20,032 bases of DNA from JANNAV01 sp031384695 (GCA_031384695.1 JANNAV010000032.1:1-20032), one strand, 5' to 3'; positions 7,309 to 14,693 are shown, counted from the first letter of the stretch. Notes: generated by a model from the letters alone, not told the origin. Numbers and translations are program-made.

Positions 7309-8361
7309 ATGACACATCTGACCAAACTTCTCGCGGGCACCGCACTGGCGCTCACCTTCACCACATCCGCCCGCGCCGCTGATCCCGATCTGCTGGTGTT
7401 CGATTGGGCCGGCTTTGAAAACCAGTCGCTGATCGAAGGTTACGTCGCCAAGAACGGCCAGATGCCCTCCTACACCTTCTTCGGCGATGACGACGAGGCG
7501 TTCACCAAGATGCAATCGGGCTTCAAGGCCGACGTGGCGCATCCCTGCTCGCAGATGGTCGGCAAATACCGCGACGCGGGCCTGATCGAGCCGTGGGATA
7601 CCAGCCGCATTCCGAATTTCGGCGAAATCGCCCCCCGCTTCCTCGATTCGCCGATCTACAAGGATGACAGCGGTGTTTGGTACATCCCCACCGATTATGC
7701 CTATACCGCCATTGCCTATAACACCGATCAGGTGAAACCCGAACAGGTGGCCTCCCTCAACGTGTTCACCGATCCGGCCTTCGCCGGGCGCATCTCGCTG
7801 CCCGACAACACCGATGACACATGGTCGCTGGCCCTCCTCGCTACCGGCGTGTCCGACTGGACCAACATCACCGAAGAACAGTTTCAAGCCGCTGCCGCAT
7901 GGCTGCGCCTTGCCCACGCCAACGTGCGCACCTATTGGGCCGATCCGTCGGAACTTGCCCAGCTGATGAAAACCGGCGAGGTGATCGTGGCATGGTCGTG
8001 GAACGATGGCTACGCCGCCATCCGCCGCGAAGGCATCCCCGCCGCCTTCAACCGCACCCCGACCGAGGGCGTCACCTCGTGGTTCTGCGGCTATGTGAAC
8101 TTCAAGGACGCGCCGGGCTCCGAAGACAAGGCCTATGATTTCATCAACGCATGGCTCGATCACGGCTCGGCCAAGGGGCTCCTGGAAAACTTCGGCTATG
8201 CCCATGCCAATGATGCAGCCCTCGCCACCCTCACCGCCGACGAATTGCGCGCGGGCGAGGTCGATCCCGTCAACGGCACCCTGCTCAGCCAAGTGCCGAT
8301 CGCGCCCGAAATGCGCGACCGCATGACCGAAGAGTTCGAACTGATCAAGTCGGGCTTCTGA
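7309..8361 (+). CDS. ABC transporter periplasmic binding protein, spermidine/putrescine (PotD/PotF) type
   Basis: The 350-residue protein carries a Sec signal peptide, with cleavage likely after about residue 23 in TTSARAA. The mature part reads like PotD/PotF-type solute receptors: LLVFDWAGFE, a DDDEAFTKMQSG segment, WYIPTDYAYTAIAYNTDQV, SLPDNTDDTWSLALLATG and WSWNDGYAAIRREG. It should bind a cationic amine or related solute in the periplasm for uptake. GGGAG lies six bases before the ATG. No permease or ATPase gene is adjacent, and a strong terminator follows directly, so it is monocistronic and must work with a transporter encoded elsewhere. A weak TTGCCG-N16-TGTATT promoter is visible at 7189-7216. 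The ligand cannot be read from sequence. Confidence 0.9.
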   Translation: MTHLTKLLAGTALALTFTTSARAADPDLLVFDWAGFENQSLIEGYVAKNGQMPSYTFFGDDDEAFTKMQSGFKADVAHPCSQMVGKYRDAGLIEPWDTSRIPNFGEIAPRFLDSPIYKDDSGVWYIPTDYAYTAIAYNTDQVKPEQVASLNVFTDPAFAGRISLPDNTDDTWSLALLATGVSDWTNITEEQFQAAAAWLRLAHANVRTYWADPSELAQLMKTGEVIVAWSWNDGYAAIRREGIPAAFNRTPTEGVTSWFCGYVNFKDAPGSEDKAYDFINAWLDHGSAKGLLENFGYAHANDAALATLTADELRAGEVDPVNGTLLSQVPIAPEMRDRMTEEFELIKSGF

Positions 8362-8369
8362 TCGACCAA

Positions 8370-8418
8370 AGGCGTCAACGGCGGTGGAAACCCAGCGCCG
8401 TTGACGCCTCTTTTGTTC
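8370..8418 (+). terminator. Intrinsic terminator after the binding-protein gene
   Basis: A perfect 14-bp stem, AGGCGTCAACGGCG (8370-8383) with CGCCGTTGACGCCT (8396-8409), encloses a 12-base loop that can itself add TGG/CCA pairs. It is followed by CTTTTGTTCTTT. It starts nine bases after the stop codon, making it a strong rho-independent terminator. Confidence 0.92.
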
Positions 8419-8744
8419 TTTCGCCCTCCCTTCTTCCCTCGCCCAATTTGCCTCACCGTCCCACCTGCGGCGCACCCCTTGCTCTTCGGCGTTCCGCCTA
8501 CGGGCTACGAACCGGGCAAACGCTCCACCGAAGCGTTTCCAGACCCGTCCGGGCGCATGATCCCGACCATCCGGGCGGCTTTCCAGTCGCATGGTTAACG
8601 CGGGGAATCACCCCTCCCGCCGCCGCAGTTCGGAACATGCCCGGCCATACCGGATGCATATAGAAACCCATACGCCCCCCATCCCCGCCGCCTTGCCAGA
8701 TTTCCCCGCAAATCCCGCACCTTAACCCTGCGCGCGCATCACCC
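8419..8744. other. Non-coding stretch with a small hairpin; no gene supported
   Basis: About 325 bases lie between the terminator and the ssrA promoter. Short open frames on both strands (for example 8401-8598) have no ribosome-binding site and no recognisable family. A perfect 7-bp stem-loop AAACGCT-ccaccga-AGCGTTT is at 8518-8538, and TCCGGGCG occurs twice nearby (8548 and about 22 bases on). This could be a small RNA, a dispersed repeat or decayed sequence; I cannot decide between them. Confidence 0.4.
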
Positions 8745-8773
8745 TTGTGCCGCCCCCCCGCGCCGCCTATATT
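8745..8773 (+). promoter_or_regulatory. sigma70-type promoter of ssrA
   Basis: TTGTGC (8745-8750), a 17-base spacer and TATATT (8768-8773) give a good housekeeping promoter. Transcription would start near 8779-8781, just upstream of the acceptor half of the permuted tmRNA. Confidence 0.7.
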
Positions 8774-8864
8774 GTGAGCGTTGCGGGCTTGCCCGGAACT
8801 ATGGCGATAAACGCACCCATAATAAACGGCTCGGACCCGGGGGCGGTACCCGGCGACTCCACCA

Positions 8865-8887
8865 GATATCCTGCATTGGGGATGGAC
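8865..8887 (+). other. Intervening segment removed between the tmRNA pieces
   Basis: Twenty-three bases lie between the encoded CCA end of the acceptor RNA and the GGGG start of the coding RNA. In permuted tmRNAs this loop is cut out by tRNA-type end processing, leaving two base-paired RNAs. The borders are set by the perfect acceptor-stem pairing of 8854-8860 with 8888-8894. Confidence 0.8.
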
Positions 8888-8971
8888 GGGGTCGAAACAG
8901 GATCGACGAACGTCTAAAGGGGCCAGCTTTTGCTCGGTAGGTACCACCGTTATCGGACCAAATGTACAGTT

Positions 8972-9013
8972 GCCAATGACAACCGTGCTCCGGCAATGGC
9001 GCTTGCTGCGTAA
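8972..9013 (+). other. tmRNA tag reading frame ANDNRAPAMALAA
   Basis: Fourteen codons, GCC AAT GAC AAC through GCT GCG and then TAA, encode the proteolysis tag. The ANDN part corresponds to the region bound by alpha-type SspB, and the terminal ALAA to the ClpX recognition end. Adenines and thymines immediately before GCC fit the usual resume-codon context. Confidence 0.93.
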
Positions 9014-9068
9014 GCAGTTCGCGTCGCCGAAACTAAGCCCTTGCGCTTAGCAGCGTAAGGCGGGGTCC

Positions 9069-9105
9069 GCAGGCACCTGGCAACAGAAGCCTGCACCTTT
9101 TCCTT
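9069..9105 (+). terminator. 3' hairpin and T-rich end of ssrA
   Basis: GCAGGC (9069-9074) pairs with GCCTGC (9089-9094) around a 14-base loop, followed by ACCTTTTCCTT. It may be the last structural helix of the coding RNA as well as its terminator, since the T-run is short and interrupted. Confidence 0.45.
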
Positions 9106-9138
9106 GATTTACCGGCCCGAAAACTGCAACCTCGCAGC

Positions 9139-9789
9139 ATGCTCCGCACCCTCGTTCTCGCCCTCGCCCTCACAGGCCCTGCCACGGCCTGCGAAACCGC
9201 ACTCCTGCTGGCCATCGACATTTCCGGCTCGATCGATGAAGGCGAATACCTGCTGCAGATGCAAGGTCTGGCCGATGCGCTGCAAGACCCCAACATCATC
9301 GAAGCCCTTGTAAAAGATCAGGTTTCCCTTGCGATGGTGCAATGGTCCGGGGTGGGCAAACAAGCCCTCACCATTGGCTGGCAGCCGATGCTGACCGAGG
9401 CGAAAGTGGCCACCTTCGCCGCCCGCGCCCGCACCCTGCCCCGCGCCTTTGACGCCTCCGACACCGCCGTGGGCGATGCCTTGCGCTTTGCCATCGCGCA
9501 GTTTGCCGATGTTGCCGCCTGTAAACGCCATGTCATCGACATCTCGGGCGACGGCCCCGAAAACGTCGGCTTCACTGTCTCGCAGGCCCGCGCCGAAGCC
9601 GAGGCGCAGGGTATCACCATCAACGCAATCGCCATTGAGGAAGCCGGACGCGCCGCCCCCCTCACCGCGTTTTACCGCAAATGGGTGATCACCAAAGGCG
9701 GTTTCGCCGTCACCGCCCGCAGCCTGGGCGATTACCCCCGCGCCATCCACGACAAACTGCTGCGCGAACTGGCCAAACTCGCCTCTTGA
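9139..9789 (+). CDS. Secreted VWA domain protein (DUF1194)
   Basis: The 216-residue protein starts with a signal peptide (MLRTLVLALALTGPATA) and then consists of a single von Willebrand factor A domain. The metal-ion site is complete: D27-x-S29-x-S31 in DISGS, T109 in SDTAVGDAL and D138 in ISGDGPEN. Such domains bind a divalent metal and mediate protein contacts; DUF1194 proteins are common in Rhodobacteraceae and have no known role. The Cys directly after the signal is not in a good lipobox, so it is probably soluble in the periplasm. The ATG at 9139 lacks a clear ribosome-binding site and lies about 40 bases after the tmRNA, so its promoter is unclear; read-through from ssrA is possible. 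Confidence 0.88.
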   Translation: MLRTLVLALALTGPATACETALLLAIDISGSIDEGEYLLQMQGLADALQDPNIIEALVKDQVSLAMVQWSGVGKQALTIGWQPMLTEAKVATFAARARTLPRAFDASDTAVGDALRFAIAQFADVAACKRHVIDISGDGPENVGFTVSQARAEAEAQGITINAIAIEEAGRAAPLTAFYRKWVITKGGFAVTARSLGDYPRAIHDKLLRELAKLAS

Positions 9790-9815
9790 CCCCGGCCACC
9801 CCATCCGGTTATGCC
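9786..9815 (+). promoter_or_regulatory. Weak candidate promoter for the chromate genes
   Basis: TTGACC (9786-9791) overlaps the preceding stop codon and is followed after 18 bases by TATGCC (9810-9815). The -35 is good and the -10 poor. It is the only sigma70-like pair I see in the 107-base gap. Confidence 0.25.
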
Positions 9816-9896
9816 CAATACAGGGGGCTCGCGCGCGCCCCGTCAGGCGTCAGCCAAAGCTCGCATCCCCTTCACCCGTTTGAAAAGGATGCCGCC

Positions 9897-10697
9897 ATGC
9901 CCGGCCCGAACCAGATCACGCCCGCCACCCTGATGCGCCTTTTGGGCACCCCCGACGCCCCGGTTCTGATCGACCTGCGCATCGACGACGATTTCGCCGC
10001 CGACCCCCGCACCATCCCTACCGCCCGCCGCATCGCCTTTCAAACCATCGCAGATCATGTGGAATCGCTGCGCGATCACTACATCATCCTGTCCTGCCAG
10101 CGCGGCGCCAAGATCTCCGAAGGGGCCGCCGCCCTCCTCCGCTGTCACGGTCTGCGCGCCGAAACCCTCGCGGGCGGCCACGCGGCCTGGGTGGCGGCAA
10201 GCCTGCCCCTGATCCCCGCAGGCATCCTGCCCGCCACCGGTCTCTGGGTTACCCGCCACCGCCCCAAGATCGACCGTATCGCCTGCCCATGGCTGATCCG
10301 CCGCTTCATCAACCCAGCCGCCCGCATCCTCTACGTCGCCCCCTCCGAGGTGCAGGGCGTGGCCGAACGCTTTAACGCCGTGCCCTTCGATATCGAAGGC
10401 ACCTTCTGGAGCCATCGCGGCGACACCTGCACCTTTGACACTATGCTCACCGAATTCGGCCTGCAAACCGAAGCACTTGCCCGCCTCGCCCTCGTGGTCC
10501 GCGCCGCCGATACCGACCGCCACGACATCTCGCCTCAGGCGGCCGGGCTGTTAGCAATTTCCGTAGGCCTGTCGCGTATGTACCGTGATGATCTGGAACA
10601 ACTGGCCGCAGGCATCGCCCTTTACGACGCCCTGTACCGCTGGGCCCGCGACGGGTTCGAAGAATCGCATGACTGGCCCGCAGGACGCATCGAATGA
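9897..10697 (+). CDS. chrB: Rhodanese-ChrB chromate resistance protein
   Basis: The 266-residue protein has two parts. Residues 1 to about 105 form a rhodanese-like domain with its active-site loop CQRGAKIS (C67), preceded by VLIDLRIDDDF and followed by LAGGHAAW. Residues about 118-262 match the ChrB C-terminal domain: RPKIDRIACPWLIRRF, FWSHRGDTCTFDTM, AADTDRHDISPQAAGLLAI and YDALYRWARD. ChrB proteins accompany ChrA and in some bacteria sense chromate; the rhodanese part suggests sulfur transfer or thiol redox chemistry. AAGGA lies eight bases before the ATG; the longer upstream frame is within the VWA gene and is not used. It overlaps chrA by four bases (ATGA), indicating translational coupling. 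No DNA-binding domain is evident, so a regulatory role is uncertain. Confidence 0.85.
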   Translation: MPGPNQITPATLMRLLGTPDAPVLIDLRIDDDFAADPRTIPTARRIAFQTIADHVESLRDHYIILSCQRGAKISEGAAALLRCHGLRAETLAGGHAAWVAASLPLIPAGILPATGLWVTRHRPKIDRIACPWLIRRFINPAARILYVAPSEVQGVAERFNAVPFDIEGTFWSHRGDTCTFDTMLTEFGLQTEALARLALVVRAADTDRHDISPQAAGLLAISVGLSRMYRDDLEQLAAGIALYDALYRWARDGFEESHDWPAGRIE

Positions 10698-11944
10698 ACC
10701 CAACGCTCGCCGAGATCACCCGCGTTTTCGCCCGCATTGGCGTGCTCTCCTTCGGCGGCCCGGCGGCACAAATTGCCCTCATGCACCGCGAGCTGGTCGA
10801 TGCCCGCAACTGGCTGACCGAGAAGGAATATCTCTCGGCCCTGTCGTTCTGCATGTTGCTGCCCGGCCCCGAGGCGATGCAACTGGCCACCTATTCCGGC
10901 TGGAAACTGCATGGCACCAAGGGCGGGCTGATCGCGGGCGGCCTGTTTGTGATCCCCGGCGCGCTGGTGGTGCTGGCGCTCTCGATGATCTACGCGGCCT
11001 TCGGTCAGGTGCCGCTGGTGGCCGCGATCTTTACCGGCGTGCAGGCCGCCGTGGTGGCCATCGTGATCGAGGCGCTGTTGCGCGTCGCCCGCCGCGCCCT
11101 TAAATCGCGCAGCCACTGGGCCATCGCGGGGCTTACCTTCATAGCCCTTTTCGCCTTCGCGGTGCCTTTCCCGGTGGTCATCATCGCCGCCGGAATCTGG
11201 GGCTTTTTCACCACCCGCAACACCCCGCAACCGCCACTGCAAACCGCCGCCCCCTGGGCCGAAAGCCTGCGCGCGACGGCAATCTGGGGCGCGGTCTGGC
11301 TGGTGCCGTTGGCGGCGCTCTGGCGGTTCGAGGGCGGTCTGCTCGCCGAGATCGGCCTCTATTTCTCCAAACTTGCCATGCTCACCTTCGGCGGCGCCTA
11401 CGCCGTCCTCGCGTGGATGACCCAAACCGTGGTGCAGGAAAAAGGCTGGCTGACCCTGCCGCAGATGATGGACGGGCTGGGCCTCGCCGAAACCACCCCC
11501 GGCCCGCTCATTTTGGTGACCGAGTTTGTGGGCTATCTCGCGGCCTACCGCCAGGGCGGCGTGGCCCTTGGCCTCGCGGGGGCAGCCATCACCCTCTGGA
11601 TGACCTTCGCCCCTTGTTTTCTATGGATTTTCGCCGGAGCACCCTGGATCAGCCGCCTGACCGCCGCCCCCCGCCTTTCGGGGGCCCTGGCCGCCATCAC
11701 CGCCGCCGTCGTGGGGGTGATCGCCAACCTGTCGCTGTGGTTTGCGGCCCATGTGTTCTTTCGCGCGGTGCCCCGGTTCGATCTTAGCCCGCTGCACATC
11801 ATCGTCCCCCAGCTTTCCAGCCTGAACGCCGCCGCCGCCGCCATGGCGCTGGCCAGCGCCTATTTCCTGCTGATCCGCCATTGGCCACTGCCCATCGTGC
11901 TGGGGCTTGCGGCCCTTGCCGGGGCCGGAGTGGCGCTCATCTGA
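10694..11944 (+). CDS. chrA: Chromate efflux transporter ChrA
   Basis: This inner-membrane protein of the CHR family expels chromate and may also act on sulfate-like anions. The 416-residue length is that of the long-chain form with two homologous CHR halves. The N half shows LSFGGPAAQIALMHREL and LPGPEAMQLATYSGW, and the C half repeats these as LTFGGAYAVLAWM and TTPGPLILVTEFVGY. About ten hydrophobic segments are visible, with a charged linker near residues 135-145. Its start codon overlaps the chrB-like stop, so the two are made together. Three bases after the start of the gap the sequence moves into the sspB leader, and no clear terminator separates them. Confidence 0.93.
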   Translation: MNPTLAEITRVFARIGVLSFGGPAAQIALMHRELVDARNWLTEKEYLSALSFCMLLPGPEAMQLATYSGWKLHGTKGGLIAGGLFVIPGALVVLALSMIYAAFGQVPLVAAIFTGVQAAVVAIVIEALLRVARRALKSRSHWAIAGLTFIALFAFAVPFPVVIIAAGIWGFFTTRNTPQPPLQTAAPWAESLRATAIWGAVWLVPLAALWRFEGGLLAEIGLYFSKLAMLTFGGAYAVLAWMTQTVVQEKGWLTLPQMMDGLGLAETTPGPLILVTEFVGYLAAYRQGGVALGLAGAAITLWMTFAPCFLWIFAGAPWISRLTAAPRLSGALAAITAAVVGVIANLSLWFAAHVFFRAVPRFDLSPLHIIVPQLSSLNAAAAAMALASAYFLLIRHWPLPIVLGLAALAGAGVALI

Positions 11945-12007
11945 TCACCCCCCCTTTCCTTCGATTGCGAATCCCCTATGGTGACCAGATCGGGGAAAGG
12001 ATGTGGA

Positions 12008-12469
12008 ATGGCGCGCTCGATTGATTACGGAAACCTCATGCACCGCGCCATGCGGGGCCTCATCCAAACCGTTCTCAAAGACGTGGCCGAACATGGCCTG
12101 CCGGGCGAGCATCACTTCTTCATCACCTTCGATACCAACACCCCCGGGGTGGGCATTGCCGATTGGCTCCGCTCGCGCTATCCCGGCGAGATGACGCTGG
12201 TGATCCAGCATTGGTTCGAAAATCTTGCCGTCACCGACGAGGGCTTTACCGTCACCCTGAACTTCGGCAACCAACCCGAGCCGCTGATCATCCCCTTCGA
12301 CGCGGTGCGCACCTTCGTAGACCCGTCCGTTGAATTTGGCCTGCGTTTTGAAACCCATGAAGATGATGATGACGAAGACGAAGGCGATGATGACGGCGGC
12401 GATGATGACCCCAACCCGCCGCAACAAGACGCCCAGATCCTGCGCCTCGACAAATTCCGCAAGCCGTAA
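12008..12469 (+). CDS. sspB: SspB, ClpXP adaptor for ssrA-tagged proteins (alpha type)
   Basis: SspB binds the tmRNA-encoded tag and tethers the substrate to the ClpXP protease in the cytoplasm. The substrate-binding fold spans about residues 1-115 (HHFFITFDTNTPGVGI, MTLVIQHWFENL, FTVTLNFGNQPEPLIIPFDAV). It is followed by a very acidic linker (residues 117-135, almost all D, E and G) and a C-terminal ILRLDKFRKP that fits the ClpX-docking peptide. The product is 153 residues, as usual for the alphaproteobacterial form. The ATG at 12008 has AAAGGA six bases upstream; a start at 11978 would add an unsupported ten residues. It lies 19 bases before the methyltransferase gene. The matching tmRNA is 3 kb upstream in this window. 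Confidence 0.92.
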   Translation: MARSIDYGNLMHRAMRGLIQTVLKDVAEHGLPGEHHFFITFDTNTPGVGIADWLRSRYPGEMTLVIQHWFENLAVTDEGFTVTLNFGNQPEPLIIPFDAVRTFVDPSVEFGLRFETHEDDDDEDEGDDDGGDDDPNPPQQDAQILRLDKFRKP

Positions 12470-12488
12470 GCGGCGGTTCGGATAACCC

Positions 12489-13091
12489 ATGGCCTCACCG
12501 CGATTCCTTTTCCTGCGTCAGATGTTGCAGAACCCGCGCGAGGTTTCGGCCCTTGCCCCCTCGTCGCGCTGGCTCGCACAGGCGATGACGCGCGGGCTTG
12601 GCCCCTCCACCGGCCGGGTGGTCGAATTCGGCCCCGGCACCGGGCGGCTGACGGCGGCGATCCTCGCGCGCGGCGTAGCACCGCATGATCTGACCCTGTT
12701 CGAGATGAACCCGGATTTCGCGGCCCACCTGCGCCGCAGATTTCCCGGTGTGACGGTGTACCACGCAGGTGCCGAAACCGCCGCCCGCCATCTTGCGGGC
12801 AAGGCGGGCGCCGTGGTTTCTGGCCTGCCACTCCTCTCGATGCCGCCCGAAGTGCGCCGCGCCATCGCCGGGGCTGCGGCTTCGGTTCTGACGCCGGGCG
12901 GCCACCTCATCCAGTTCACCTATGGCCCGCGCTCGCCGCTCTCGCCCGATCTGATCGCCGATCTGGGCTTTGCCATGGCACATGGCCCCTATGTCTGGGC
13001 CAACCTGCCACCGGCTCAGGTCTATCTCTACCGCAAAACCGCCACCGCCGCCCCGCACCTGTCGGTTGATTCCCTTGGGCTCTCGGCCTAA
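12489..13091 (+). CDS. SAM-dependent methyltransferase, phospholipid N-methyltransferase-like (PmtA type)
   Basis: A 200-residue class I methyltransferase with SAM motif I VVEFGPGTGRLT (residues 44-55), an acidic motif II residue in LTLFEMNPDFAAHL, and a motif IV-like GAVVSGLPLLSMP. The N-terminus FLRQMLQNPREVSALAPSS resembles bacterial PmtA-type phosphatidylethanolamine N-methyltransferases, which act at the membrane surface to make methylated PE and phosphatidylcholine. The same family contains rRNA dimethylase-like relatives, so the substrate is not certain. It has no membrane segment, which is normal for this type. It sits in the same direction between sspB (19-base gap) and fumC (31-base gap). 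Confidence 0.75.
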   Translation: MASPRFLFLRQMLQNPREVSALAPSSRWLAQAMTRGLGPSTGRVVEFGPGTGRLTAAILARGVAPHDLTLFEMNPDFAAHLRRRFPGVTVYHAGAETAARHLAGKAGAVVSGLPLLSMPPEVRRAIAGAAASVLTPGGHLIQFTYGPRSPLSPDLIADLGFAMAHGPYVWANLPPAQVYLYRKTATAAPHLSVDSLGLSA

Positions 13092-13122
13092 GAGGGCGCA
13101 TATCCACCCAAGGAGCCGCGCC

Positions 13123-14517
13123 ATGTCCGCCACCCGCACCGAAACCGACAGCTTTGGCCCCCTCGAAGTGCCCGCCGACAAGTATTGGGGCGCGCAAACC
13201 CAGCGTTCGATCCAGAACTTCCGGATCGGCTGGGAAAAGCAGCCCATCGCCATCGTCCGCGCGCTTGGTGTGATCAAAAAGGCCTGCGCGCTGGTGAACA
13301 TAGATCAGGGCGATATCGCAGCCGACCTTGGCACCACCATCGCGGCGGCGGCAACCGAGGTGATGGACGGCAAGTTCGACGACAACTTTCCGCTGGTGGT
13401 CTGGCAAACCGGCTCCGGCACCCAATCCAACATGAACGCCAACGAGGTGATCTCGAACCGCGCCATTCAGATGCTGGGCGGCGTCATGGGCTCGAAAAAG
13501 CCGGTCCATCCCAATGATCATGTCAACATGGGGCAATCGTCAAACGACACTTTTCCCACCGCCATGCACGTCGCCATCGCCATGACCGCGCGCGATGTGC
13601 TGCTGCCGGGCTTGGCAAAACTGCACGCGGCCTTGCTGGTGAAAGTCAACGAATTCAAAGACATCATCAAGATCGGCCGCACCCACACGCAAGATGCCAC
13701 CCCCCTGACGCTGGGGCAGGAGTTTTCCGGCTATGCCCATCAGGTGGCGATGGGCATCCGCCGCATCAACGCGGCCCTGCCCGCGATTTACGAGCTGGCC
13801 CAAGGCGGCACCGCCGTCGGCACCGGCCTCAACACCCGTGTCGGCTGGGATGTGCGGGTGGCCGCCAAAATCGCCGCCCTCACCAACCTGCCCTTCGTCA
13901 CCGCCCCCAACAAGTTCGAGGCGCTGGCCGCCCATGACGCCATTGTCGAGATGTCCGGCGCCACCCGCGTGGTCGCCGTATCGCTGTTCAAAATCGCCAA
14001 TGACATGCGCTTTCTCGGCTCCGGCCCGCGCTCAGGGCTGGGAGAGTTGAACCTGCCAGAAAACGAACCCGGCTCGTCGATCATGCCGGGCAAGGTGAAC
14101 CCCACGCAGGCCGAGGCGCTGACAATGGTGTGCGCCCAAGTGATGGGCAACGATGCCACCGTCGGTTTCGCAGGCTCACAGGGGCACTTCGAGCTGAACG
14201 TGTTCAACCCGGTGATGAGCTATAACGTCTTGCAATCCATGCAACTTCTGGGTGACGCCTCGGCCAGCTTTACCGATAACATGGTGACGGGCACCACCGC
14301 CAACATCGCCCGCATCGACCGGCTGATGAAGGAATCGCTGATGCTGGTCACCGCCCTCGCCCCCACCATCGGCTATGATGCGGCGACCAAAGTTGCCAAA
14401 ACCGCCCACAAGAACGGCACCACCCTGCGCGAGGAGGCGATAGCCCTTGGCTATGTGGACGGCGAAACCTTCGACCGCGTGGTGCGCCCCGAAGACATGA
14501 TCGGCCCAAAGGGTTGA
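13123..14517 (+). CDS. fumC: Class II fumarate hydratase
   Basis: The 464-residue enzyme interconverts fumarate and malate in the TCA cycle as an iron-free, oxygen-stable tetramer. Family motifs are complete: TGSGTQSNMNANEV (residues 96-109), MGQSSNDTFPTAMH, GRTHTQDATPLTLGQE with H188 as the acid/base histidine, and the signature GSSIMPGKVNP at 317-327 with the catalytic serine on its mobile loop. AGGAG lies eight bases upstream of the ATG at 13123, which gives the typical start MSATRTETDSFGPLEVP. The small DUF4169 gene starts two bases after its stop, so the three downstream genes are almost certainly cotranscribed. Confidence 0.97.
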   Translation: MSATRTETDSFGPLEVPADKYWGAQTQRSIQNFRIGWEKQPIAIVRALGVIKKACALVNIDQGDIAADLGTTIAAAATEVMDGKFDDNFPLVVWQTGSGTQSNMNANEVISNRAIQMLGGVMGSKKPVHPNDHVNMGQSSNDTFPTAMHVAIAMTARDVLLPGLAKLHAALLVKVNEFKDIIKIGRTHTQDATPLTLGQEFSGYAHQVAMGIRRINAALPAIYELAQGGTAVGTGLNTRVGWDVRVAAKIAALTNLPFVTAPNKFEALAAHDAIVEMSGATRVVAVSLFKIANDMRFLGSGPRSGLGELNLPENEPGSSIMPGKVNPTQAEALTMVCAQVMGNDATVGFAGSQGHFELNVFNPVMSYNVLQSMQLLGDASASFTDNMVTGTTANIARIDRLMKESLMLVTALAPTIGYDAATKVAKTAHKNGTTLREEAIALGYVDGETFDRVVRPEDMIGPKG

Positions 14518-14519
14518 AC

Positions 14520-14693
14520 ATGGCCGAACCCCTCAACCTGAACAAGGCCCGCAAGGCCCGCGCCCGCGATCAGGCCCGCGCCAAGGCCGATGCCAATGCG
14601 GCAAAATCGGGCGTGCCCAAGGCCGAAAAGCACCTCGCCGCCGCCCGCCGCACTAAAGCCGCCCGCGATCTTGACGCACTGAAACGCGAATGA
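14520..14693 (+). CDS. DUF4169 family small protein
   Basis: A 57-residue, strongly basic and alanine-rich protein that begins MAEPLNLNKARKARARDQAR and continues as one charged helix rich in Ala, Arg, Lys and Asp. This matches the short DUF4169 family, which is regularly encoded between fumC and an RHH protein in Rhodobacterales; its function is unknown. The ATG is two bases after the fumC stop, and its stop overlaps the next ATG (ATGA at 14690-14693). Spacing and family match make it real despite its size. Confidence 0.85.
   Translation: MAEPLNLNKARKARARDQARAKADANAAKSGVPKAEKHLAAARRTKAARDLDALKRE

Larger units (their letters stand above)
8781..9098 (+). ncRNA. ssrA: tmRNA, circularly permuted two-piece form
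   Basis: This is transfer-messenger RNA, which rescues stalled ribosomes and tags the nascent peptide for proteolysis. The acceptor piece comes first. It has GGAC, a 5-bp T-stem CCGGG/CCCGG (8837-8841, 8849-8853) with loop GGCGGTA, the acceptor strand CGACTCC (8854-8860) and ACCA (8861-8864). An excised spacer follows (about 8865-8887). The coding piece starts with GGGGTCG at 8888, which pairs fully with CGACTCC (one G-U pair), then AAACA and GGATCGACG, matching the conserved tmRNA 5' domain. The tag frame (8972-9013) reads ANDNRAPAMALAA then TAA. Gene permutation is the alphaproteobacterial form. The two outer ends are approximate: the 5' end follows from the promoter and the 3' end from the last hairpin. 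Confidence 0.93.

Noticed and set aside
7246..8592. 448-codon minus-strand open frame across the binding-protein gene
   Set aside because: The plus strand has a signal peptide, ribosome-binding site, family motifs and terminator. The minus frame crosses the terminator and has no recognisable domain.
8401..8598. 65-codon plus-strand open frame after the terminator
   Set aside because: It starts inside the terminator stem region, has no ribosome-binding site and no known family.
8831..8864. Possible tRNA gene 3' end (T-arm, acceptor strand and CCA)
   Set aside because: There is no D-arm or anticodon arm upstream, the T-loop is not tRNA-like, and the acceptor strand pairs with GGGGTCG downstream; it is the acceptor half of the permuted tmRNA.
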